DNA from: Parabacteroides distasonis
Lineage (GTDB): Bacteria; Bacteroidota; Bacteroidia; Bacteroidales; Tannerellaceae
Assembly (NCBI GenBank): GCA_015060925.1
Contig: SUXM01000021.1
Span: 1 to 44,845, forward strand
Length of the DNA: 44,845 bases
Direction: 5' to 3'
Positions within the stretch are counted from its first letter, which is position 1. Every line of letters starts with the position of its first letter. Below, in pieces: positions 38,460 through 44,845 of the stretch. The notes beneath the pieces are model-generated. The model was given only the letters and a program-made list of their open reading frames with translations. It did not search any database and was not told the DNA's origin. The position numbers were made by a program, and so were the translations under genes.

Positions 38460-39989
38460 ATGAAAATCAACAGACGTGATTTTATAAAAACAGGAGGAAT
38501 GGCTATGCTTGGTTCTTTGACTGCTCCCACCTTTTTAGGGAGTTGTGCAGATAATAGTGATAAAGCTGCCGGTATCTCTTTTGCTTTAAACCATTTCGGT
38601 GTAAGTGAAAGCGATATGAAAAAAGTATTGACAGCAGCACTTGAAAAAGGAGGCGATTATGCAGATCTATTTTTCGAACACTCATATCGTAATAATATCG
38701 GGCTACAAGATGGTGCAGTGAATAGAGCCTCTTCCAATATCGACTTCGGGATGGGAGTACGGGTATTGGCTGGAGACCAAACCGGATATGCATACGTGGA
38801 AAACGTAACGATGGAAGAGATGTTGAAAGCTGCACGTACGGCAGCACGTATTGCCAATGGTTCTGCAAACAGCACACCGGTTAATCTAACAGAAATTCCT
38901 ATTACACATAACTACTATGGTATCCAAACAGCATGGGATGAGTTGGCCGTAAACGCAAAAACGCCTTTCCTACAAAAACTGAACGACCAGATTTTTGCTT
39001 TAGACAAACGAGTTCATAAAGTAATCGCCTCTTTAGGTGATACAACTTCACATATTCTATTCTGTAACTCGGAAGGACAAATCTATTACGATTACCGCCC
39101 AATGGTCACATTGAGTGCGGTTTGTATCATGGAAGAAAATGGCAAAATAGAAAACTCATACGCAGCTCGTGCTTTCCGTATGGGTGCAGAATTTTTAACC
39201 GATGAGGTTATAAATGAACTTGCCAAAGAGGCTGTTGACAAAACCTCTATCTTATTCCAAGCGATCAAACCTAAAGGAGGTGAAATGCCGGTAGTCATGG
39301 GAGCTGGTGGATCAGGAATTCTACTTCACGAAGCTATCGGCCATGCTTTTGAGGCTGACTTTAATCGTAAAAACACCTCTATCTTCTCCGACCAATTGAA
39401 TAAGAAGATTTGTAACGAACATATCAATGTGGTTGATGACGGAACAATTCCATTCAACCGTGGTTCCGTAAATATCGATGATGAAGGTATAGCCGGACAA
39501 AAAACTTATATCGTCAAAGAGGGCGTGCTGACCAGTTATTTGCATGACCGAATCAGTGCCAAACATTACGGAATACCGTCAACCGGAAATGGTCGTCGTG
39601 AATCCTTCCGTCAGATGCCTATTCCACGTATGCGTGCGACCTATATGGAAGCAGGGAATGTGACCGAAGAAGAGATGATTTCTACTGTGAAAAAAGGGAT
39701 CTATGCCTCTAACTTCACGAACGGACAAGTACAGATTGGAGCCGGAGACTTTACTTTCTTTGTCAAAGATGGATTCTTAATTGAAAACGGCAAATTAACT
39801 CAGCCAATCAAAGATATTAACATTATCGGAAACGGCCCACGCGCTTTAGCAGATATTACCATGGTCGGAAATAACTATAAAATGGATAACGGAACCTGGA
39901 CTTGCGGAAAAGATGGACAATCTTGTCCGGTTACCTGTGGTATGCCATCAGCCTTGGTTAGCAAACTAACCGTAGGTGGAGAGAATTAA
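38460..39989 (+). CDS. tldD: TldD-like metalloprotease with twin-arginine signal
   Basis: This is the 509-residue TldD half of a TldD/TldE-type metalloprotease. The metal site HExxxH is His290-Glu291 with His295 (LLHEAIGHAFEADF), and the C-terminal CGKDGQSCPVTCGMP is the usual TldD end. Unusually for the family, which is cytosolic in Escherichia coli, the N-terminus is a twin-arginine type signal (NRRDFIKTGG, 4-13) with a hydrophobic stretch and a possible lipobox LGSC near 26-29. This suggests export, while the partner gene downstream lacks a signal. The symbol is by family. It is co-transcribed with the amidase and the pmbA-like gene. Confidence 0.9.
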   Translation: MKINRRDFIKTGGMAMLGSLTAPTFLGSCADNSDKAAGISFALNHFGVSESDMKKVLTAALEKGGDYADLFFEHSYRNNIGLQDGAVNRASSNIDFGMGVRVLAGDQTGYAYVENVTMEEMLKAARTAARIANGSANSTPVNLTEIPITHNYYGIQTAWDELAVNAKTPFLQKLNDQIFALDKRVHKVIASLGDTTSHILFCNSEGQIYYDYRPMVTLSAVCIMEENGKIENSYAARAFRMGAEFLTDEVINELAKEAVDKTSILFQAIKPKGGEMPVVMGAGGSGILLHEAIGHAFEADFNRKNTSIFSDQLNKKICNEHINVVDDGTIPFNRGSVNIDDEGIAGQKTYIVKEGVLTSYLHDRISAKHYGIPSTGNGRRESFRQMPIPRMRATYMEAGNVTEEEMISTVKKGIYASNFTNGQVQIGAGDFTFFVKDGFLIENGKLTQPIKDINIIGNGPRALADITMVGNNYKMDNGTWTCGKDGQSCPVTCGMPSALVSKLTVGGEN

Positions 39990-40012
39990 TAAACATATAA
40001 CTGAAAGCTCAA

Positions 40013-41332
40013 ATGATTACAAACGAAAATAAAAAGTTGGCTCAATGGGCGATGGAGTTTGCCCTAAAAAACGGATGCCAGGCTTCACGCGTAAGTTTAT
40101 ATAACGGTTCAAGCAGTTCCTTTGAGATAAGGGACATGAAGATGGATCGTTTGCAACAAGCCTCTGAAAACAGTTTGGTTATCCAACTGTACGTAGATGG
40201 ACGCTTCGGTTCTTTTTCTACCAACCGTTTAAATAAAAAAGAATTAGAAAGCTTTATCTTGAATGGAATAGCCTCTACCCGTTTCTTGGCAGAAGATAAA
40301 GCTCGTACATTACCGGATGCATCACTCTATTACAAAGGGGGCGGTGCAGACTTACAATTAATGGATCCGAAGTTTGATACAATCCAACCGGATGACAAAG
40401 TAGCTTTGGCGATGAATGTATGCAATGAAATGATGGGGAAAGACAATCGTATCATCTCAGCTAATTCTTCGTATGGAGACGAAAAATATTTCAAATACAT
40501 GATTGCCAGCAATGGCTTTGAAGGAGAGGCTTCAAGCTCCTCTTTCAGTTTAGTGGCAAGTGTCAGTATCAAAGGCGAAGGAGATGCCCGTCCGGAATCT
40601 TATTGGTATGATTCTTCTCTTTATTATGATACATTGATTAAGGAAGGATTAGGAAACAAAGCCTTAGAACGTGTATTACGTAAATTAGGACAGAAAAAGG
40701 TGGCTTCCGGTAAATATCAGGCTGTCATAGACAACATGAATTCCAGCCAAGCACTCTCCCCTATCATCAGCGCGTTATATGGTTCTTCTATCCAACAAAA
40801 AAATTCTTTCTTATTAGACAAACTGAACCAAAAGGTATTAGGTGATAAACTGACACTTATTGATGAGCCACATTTAGTCAAAGCTTCCGGTGCCCGTTAT
40901 TTCGATAACGAAGGGGTAGCCACTAAGCGTATGCCGGTCTTTGAAAAAGGAGTATTGAAAACCTATTTCATTGATACCTACTCCGCAAATAAGATGGAAA
41001 CTAAACAAACCATCTCTTCCCCATCCATTCTAACCATGCAGATGGGAAACAAGGATACAGATGGGTTAATCGCTTCCGTTAATAAAGGTATTTTAATTAC
41101 CGGTTTCAATGGAGGTAACTGCAACAGTTCAACCGGAGATTTCTCTTACGGTATCGAAGGTTTCTTGATTGAACGAGGTAAACTGACACAGCCAATATCA
41201 GAAATGAACGTTACCGGTAATATGATAACCCTTTGGAACAATTTGGTAGAGGTTGGAAATGACCCTCGTCAGTCATCCAGTTGGCGCATCCCCGGACTTT
41301 TATTTGACAATGTTGACTTCAGTGGATTATAA
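40013..41332 (+). CDS. PmbA/TldE-like partner of the TldD protein
   Basis: The 439-residue protein is the TldE/PmbA-type partner: same overall fold as TldD but without the HExxxH metal site. Matches include the opening helix followed by SSSFEIRDMKMDRLQQASE, the middle SSYGDEKYFKYMIASNGF, and the end FNGGNCNSSTGDFSYGIEGFLIERGKLTQPI. In known systems TldD and TldE form a heterodimer that degrades small unfolded peptides or matures modified peptides. No signal peptide is seen, unlike its tldD-like neighbour 23 bases upstream. It is last in the operon, and a bidirectional terminator follows. Confidence 0.9.
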   Translation: MITNENKKLAQWAMEFALKNGCQASRVSLYNGSSSSFEIRDMKMDRLQQASENSLVIQLYVDGRFGSFSTNRLNKKELESFILNGIASTRFLAEDKARTLPDASLYYKGGGADLQLMDPKFDTIQPDDKVALAMNVCNEMMGKDNRIISANSSYGDEKYFKYMIASNGFEGEASSSSFSLVASVSIKGEGDARPESYWYDSSLYYDTLIKEGLGNKALERVLRKLGQKKVASGKYQAVIDNMNSSQALSPIISALYGSSIQQKNSFLLDKLNQKVLGDKLTLIDEPHLVKASGARYFDNEGVATKRMPVFEKGVLKTYFIDTYSANKMETKQTISSPSILTMQMGNKDTDGLIASVNKGILITGFNGGNCNSSTGDFSYGIEGFLIERGKLTQPISEMNVTGNMITLWNNLVEVGNDPRQSSSWRIPGLLFDNVDFSGL

Positions 41333-41354
41333 ACCCATAAACAAACGATAAAAG

Positions 41355-41392
41355 AAAAAGCATCCGCCTTGCAAAAGACGAATGCTTTTTTT
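41355..41392. terminator. bidirectional terminator between the pmbA-like and hemolysin III genes
   Basis: AAAAAGCAT (41355-41363) pairs with ATGCTTTTT (41382-41390), and inner pairs extend the stem with bulges. A/T runs flank both sides between convergent genes. Confidence 0.85.
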
Positions 41393-41400
41393 ATCCCTGT

Positions 41401-42054
41401 TTAAACCAACAAATAAACGGCCATAAAATGACAGATACTTCCTCCCAGTACGAAGCAATGCCAAACTGAATGCATATACTTATATTTGTCCATCGAATAG
41501 AAGATACTACCTACCGTATAGCAAAGACCTCCTGCCACCAACCAGTAAAACACATCCATCGAATCTGTTTCACGAAGCACATGGAGCAAAGGTTTGAAAG
41601 CAAAAACGATCACCCACCCCATTGCCAGATAACAGGCAGTCTTCAAATGATCGGTCTTCTTTAATTTACGGAAACTCAAACAGACTCCGATAATTGCAGC
41701 CAGCCAAACCACCGCAAAGAGTGTCCATCCCCAATGGCTCTCCTGTCGCAAGACTACCAACGTAAAGGGAGTGTAAGTACCCGCTATATGTAAATAAATC
41801 GCAGCATGGTCAAAGTGACGCAATAACTTCTTTCGATGTTCTTTCGAACAAGCATGATAGATAGTTGATGTCACGTATGACAATGTCATGCAAATTGCAT
41901 ATACAATAAAACTACCTATTACCCATGGGTTACCATTTTGTATGGCCACTATACACAATATCGCAATTGCCGTTAATCCAAAACACATACCGGCTCCATG
42001 CGTCAACACATTAGCCAACTCCTCCCCGTATGTCTGTCTCTGTTTTGCTACCAT
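41401..42054 (-). CDS. hemolysin III family (PAQR-like) membrane protein
   Basis: This seven-helix inner-membrane protein (217 residues) is of the YqfA/hemolysin III family, related to eukaryotic PAQR receptors. Typical features are EELANVLTHGAGMCFG at the N-terminus, STIYHACSKEHRKKLLRHFDHAAIYLHIAGTYTPF with the conserved Ser/His/Asp metal-site residues, and the final HSVWHCFVLGGSICHFMAVY. The biological role is unsettled. Hydrolase activity on lipids is proposed for PAQR relatives. It starts 15 bases after the P-type ATPase gene and probably shares its transcript. Confidence 0.93.
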   Translation of the reverse strand: MVAKQRQTYGEELANVLTHGAGMCFGLTAIAILCIVAIQNGNPWVIGSFIVYAICMTLSYVTSTIYHACSKEHRKKLLRHFDHAAIYLHIAGTYTPFTLVVLRQESHWGWTLFAVVWLAAIIGVCLSFRKLKKTDHLKTACYLAMGWVIVFAFKPLLHVLRETDSMDVFYWLVAGGLCYTVGSIFYSMDKYKYMHSVWHCFVLGGSICHFMAVYLLV

Positions 42055-42069
42055 CCTATTTTTATCCTC

Positions 42070-44280
42070 CTATTTTATCCATTTTAACCGTAAACTATTC
42101 ATCACAACTGATACCGAACTGAATGCCATCGCCGCGCTTGCCCACATCGGATTCAATAGTAATCCGTTCACAAAGAAAAAGGCACCGGCTGCCAAAGGAA
42201 TGCCTATCAAATTATAGACGAATGCCCAAAACAAATTCTGGCGAATCAACCGAACTGTCTGACGGGACAAACGAATCGCTTCGGGCACTAATAAAAGGTC
42301 GGAAGTCATCAGCGTAACCATGGCCACATCCATGGCGATATCCGTTCCTTTTCCCATGGCGATACTCACATCGGCACGAGCCAACGCTTGAGAATCATTG
42401 ATACCATCTCCGACCATAGCTACTCTCTTTCCCTGTTTCTGCAATGCAACGATATAGGCCTCCTTCCCATTCGGCAAGACCTCTGCTTTATAAGATACTA
42501 TACCTAAAGAGGCAGCAACCTGTTCTGCCGTTCGTAGCCCATCTCCGGTCAGAAGATGTACCTCTACCCCCTCCTTCTTCAAAGCCTCTACTGCCGACAT
42601 TGAGGTAGGTTTAAGCCGATCCGAAATGGCTAACACTGCCAATAGTAAATTTTCTCTCCCATAATACACGATACTGCGCCCCTCCTGCTGCCATTGTCTT
42701 ATGACTTGTTGAGTTGCTTCAGGGACAGATGCATGGAAATCCGCCAACAGATTCTGGCTACCGACCCAATAAACAGTATCCTTTACCTCCACTTGAATAC
42801 CTCTTCCTGTCAAGCTTTCAAAACAATCAACTAAACACAATTTAGCCCCCCGATCCTCTAACCAGCGTACCAATGCCGAAGCCAAAGGATGTTCTGATTT
42901 CAACTCGGCTGTGTATAAAATATCCCGTACAGAATCATTTTCCTCTTCTATCCAACAGATGTCAGTCACCATCGGAGTCCCTTCCGTCAAAGTTCCTGTT
43001 TTATCCAATACAACCGTATCAACCTTACATAAGTTTTCCAAAGCAAAAGCATCTTTAATCAATATATGCCGTTCTGCCCCTTTCCCTATCCCGACCATCA
43101 AGGCAGTAGGGGTTGCCAACCCTAATGCACAAGGACAAGCAATCACCAATACAGAAACAGCAGACAACAAGGCATGCGAGAAATAACTTTCCCCGCCAAT
43201 CATCAACCAACAGACAAATGTAAGAAAAGAAAGGAATACGACTGTCGGAACAAATATCCTGCTGATCTTATCTACGATACGTTGAACAGGGGCTTTGCTT
43301 CCTTGAGCTTCTTGCACCATCCGTACGATCTGTGCTAGCACTGTCTGGCTTCCAACCCCGGTAGTTCTCATTACAAAAGCACCCTTCTGATTGATTGTTC
43401 CTGCCAACACCTTATCTCCCGAATTCTTCTCTACCGGGATAGGTTCACCGCTCAGCATACTTTCATCTACCGAGGAATTACCTTTAACCAATACCCCATC
43501 AACCGGAATCTTCTCACCCGGACGTACACTTACCATATACCCCACTTGAAGAGCAGCTATAGGGACCTCCATCTCTTTCAGGCCTTTTACCCAACGAGCC
43601 GTTTTCGGTTGTAATCCCATCAAGCCTCTAATGGCTGAAGAGGTACTGTTCTTAGCCCTTTCTTCCATCAATTTACCCAACAATACAAAAGCGATAATCA
43701 CCCCCGATGCTTCAAAATAAACATGCGGTTCCAAACCTTTTCGTAACCAATACTCAGGATAAATGGTATTAAAGAAACTGAATAAAAAGGCAATCAAGGT
43801 ACTTAACGCAACCAATGTATCCATGTTGGCATTACCCGTACAAGCATGCCTCCAACCATTTACATAAAAAGAACGTCCGAAAAAAAGCATGATAGCCAAA
43901 GCCAATCCCATCATTACCCAATTTACCCAAGAAAGATGCATGAACACCATACCTAATACAGCCAAAGGAATAGCCAAGCACCAAGCACCTACCACTTTCC
44001 GTTTCATCTTCCGATAATGTATTTGTGCCATCTCCTCCTGCTTGGCAATAGGATCCTCTTCCTCTACAATCAATCCATATCCGGCTGATTGAACGGCTGA
44101 TTGAATTTTTTGCAGGCTGATAATAGTTGAATCAAAGGTTACGGATAAGGTATTAGCCGCAAAATTCACTGAAGCCTCTTTTACTCCTTCCAATACCTGT
44201 ACCGTACTCTCCACATTCTTTGCGCACATCACGCAACTCATCTCTAATACAGGCAACACTTTCGTCTCCATCTTTTCCAT
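42070..44280 (-). CDS. copA: copper-type P1B ATPase
   Basis: This heavy-metal exporting ATPase (736 residues) has one N-terminal HMA domain with the metal pair Cys16-x-x-Cys19 (MSCVMC), eight hydrophobic segments, and the transmembrane motif Cys382-Pro-Cys384 ([11 protein letters not shown]) that marks Cu+/Ag+ transporters. Further motifs are the TGE-like SGEPIPVEK, the phosphorylated Asp426 in [15 protein letters not shown] of the nucleotide domain, and [10 protein letters not shown]. Transmembrane 7-8 residues YNLIG and the MxxSS end ([14 protein letters not shown]) fit subgroup 1B-1, copper. A -7 box lies at 44336-44343. The hemolysin III gene follows after 15 bases. Confidence 0.95.
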   Translation of the reverse strand: MEKMETKVLPVLEMSCVMCAKNVESTVQVLEGVKEASVNFAANTLSVTFDSTIISLQKIQSAVQSAGYGLIVEEEDPIAKQEEMAQIHYRKMKRKVVGAWCLAIPLAVLGMVFMHLSWVNWVMMGLALAIMLFFGRSFYVNGWRHACTGNANMDTLVALSTLIAFLFSFFNTIYPEYWLRKGLEPHVYFEASGVIIAFVLLGKLMEERAKNSTSSAIRGLMGLQPKTARWVKGLKEMEVPIAALQVGYMVSVRPGEKIPVDGVLVKGNSSVDESMLSGEPIPVEKNSGDKVLAGTINQKGAFVMRTTGVGSQTVLAQIVRMVQEAQGSKAPVQRIVDKISRIFVPTVVFLSFLTFVCWLMIGGESYFSHALLSAVSVLVIACPCALGLATPTALMVGIGKGAERHILIKDAFALENLCKVDTVVLDKTGTLTEGTPMVTDICWIEEENDSVRDILYTAELKSEHPLASALVRWLEDRGAKLCLVDCFESLTGRGIQVEVKDTVYWVGSQNLLADFHASVPEATQQVIRQWQQEGRSIVYYGRENLLLAVLAISDRLKPTSMSAVEALKKEGVEVHLLTGDGLRTAEQVAASLGIVSYKAEVLPNGKEAYIVALQKQGKRVAMVGDGINDSQALARADVSIAMGKGTDIAMDVAMVTLMTSDLLLVPEAIRLSRQTVRLIRQNLFWAFVYNLIGIPLAAGAFFFVNGLLLNPMWASAAMAFSSVSVVMNSLRLKWIK

Positions 44281-44300
44281 ACCATCTAATCTACGTCATA

Positions 44301-44332
44301 AAAAGTTCCCCGAAAAATCCTCCCGGGGAACC
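44301..44332 (-). terminator. intrinsic terminator after the Rpn-family gene
   Basis: GTTCCCCG (44305-44312) pairs perfectly with CGGGGAAC (44324-44331). On the minus strand it is followed by a short T run. The promoter for copA sits just upstream, so copA transcription may start within or near the stem. Confidence 0.83.
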
Positions 44333-44335
44333 AAA

Positions 44336-44343
44336 CAAAGATA
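44336..44343 (-). promoter_or_regulatory. promoter -7 box for copA
   Basis: Minus-strand TATCTTTG fits TAnnTTTG, 56 bases before the ATG at 44280. It overlaps the end of the upstream gene's 3' region. Confidence 0.55.
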
Positions 44344-44364
44344 AGTATTTTATTATTACATAAT

Positions 44365-44845
44365 CTATACATCCTCCAATATAATTTTCACCTCCTCTTC
44401 AGATAGTCTGGCAATTTGGGCAATAGAGGCGATATGCATCCCCATCTCCTGCATGTTTTGAACCATTTGACGGATAGCCTCAGATTTTCCTTCAACTTTT
44501 CCCTCCTCTTTGCCTTGGCGGTAACTGGTGTGCAACGTGTTGTTGTAGTCCCGGTAATGTTTGAGCGCTTGGTCATATTCCCAACGTTCCTCTTCATTCA
44601 ACGAGGCTACATCCGCCACCTCCAAAATCTTACCAAACACTGACTTCGGGGCATATTCCGGTATTTTCTCAAAACTGTCCATATTCTTCAATAGATACAT
44701 CCAACGATCAAAATCGGTTTCACACTCCTCTTCCCTTTTTGTGAAGTAGGGCAAACTCAAATAGATATGCCGCATCTTGCTGTTAACCATCCTGCCTGTT
44801 TCCCGATCGGCCAAAATCACATCGGTGCGGAACTTCGTCAACGGG
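44365..44845 (-). CDS. Rpn family recombination-promoting nuclease / PD-(D/E)XK transposase-like protein, 5' truncated by window edge
   Basis: Only the C-terminal 160 or so residues are in the window. The frame stays open to the right edge, and the first possible start seen here (TTG at 44841) is internal, because the preceding codon reads in frame without a stop. Visible features fit the Rpn/PDDEXK_2 family: IYLSLPYFTKREEECETDFDRW, a helical part with the ELALEEA-like WEYDQALKHYRDY, and the typical C-terminal run YRQGKEEGKVEGKSEAIRQM followed by a small helical tail ending SEEEVKIILEDV. The nuclease residues lie outside the window. These genes are common, often multicopy, and partly mobile in Bacteroidetes. 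Confidence 0.85.
   Translation of the reverse strand, partial: PLTKFRTDVILADRETGRMVNSKMRHIYLSLPYFTKREEECETDFDRWMYLLKNMDSFEKIPEYAPKSVFGKILEVADVASLNEEERWEYDQALKHYRDYNNTLHTSYRQGKEEGKVEGKSEAIRQMVQNMQEMGMHIASIAQIARLSEEEVKIILEDV

Overview
The window looks like a chromosomal segment of a gut anaerobe of the order Bacteroidales, most likely Parabacteroides or a close relative (inference, no database search). The signs are promoters of the Bacteroidetes type (-7 box TAnnTTTG), a SusC/SusD outer-membrane pair, many lipoprotein-type surface hydrolases, a PPi-dependent phosphofructokinase, an Mpi-like serine invertase, and weak reliance on Shine-Dalgarno sites.

Layout. 1-419: leader and two tandem promoters of what is probably an rRNA operon running off the left edge on the minus strand. 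420-5416: PPi-phosphofructokinase (minus), a TlpA-like lipoprotein thioredoxin, then a three-gene unit of an IscU-like scaffold, a 63-residue membrane protein and a GGGtGRT protein of unknown function. 5664-7766: ADP-ribosylglycohydrolase, flavin reductase-like protein and a cysteine-rich flavodoxin-like protein. 7836-19910: a carbohydrate-active region without its own SusC/D, with a GH99-like lipoprotein, a GH127-like lipoprotein, an acyltransferase 3, a three-gene operon (SGNH acetylesterase, serine hydrolase, GltS-like symporter) and a large GH106 alpha-L-rhamnosidase. 20016-23250: Mpi-like invertase, DUF4494 protein overlapping a YggS PLP protein, and a dihydroorotate dehydrogenase-like protein. 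23330-26334 (minus): serS, GDPD-family lipoprotein, NlpC/P60 lipoprotein. 26485-35333: a minimal polysaccharide utilization locus with susD and susC (minus) divergent from a GH2 beta-galactosidase-like enzyme carrying an N-terminal ricin-type trefoil. 35487-41332: nadE, amidase, tldD-like and pmbA-like genes, tightly packed. 41401-44280 (minus): hemolysin III and a copper-type P-type ATPase. 44365-end: the C-terminal part of an Rpn/PD-(D/E)XK family protein cut by the right edge.

How the parts may work together. Exported glycosidases and esterases would trim host or plant glycans. The SusCD pair would import products, and the GH2 enzyme would act on galactosides while its trefoil anchors it to glycan. 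The GH106, esterase and symporter genes share a divergent control region holding three phased copies of a 15-bp palindrome (TTACATCSGATGTAA). The same three-copy array with the same 22/21-bp spacing lies between the phosphofructokinase and thioredoxin genes, suggesting a shared regulator. Other points of note are matching terminator stems bracketing two divergent gene blocks, a NadE whose glutaminase nucleophile position reads Gly, and the uncharacterised IscU-like/GGGtGRT cassette.
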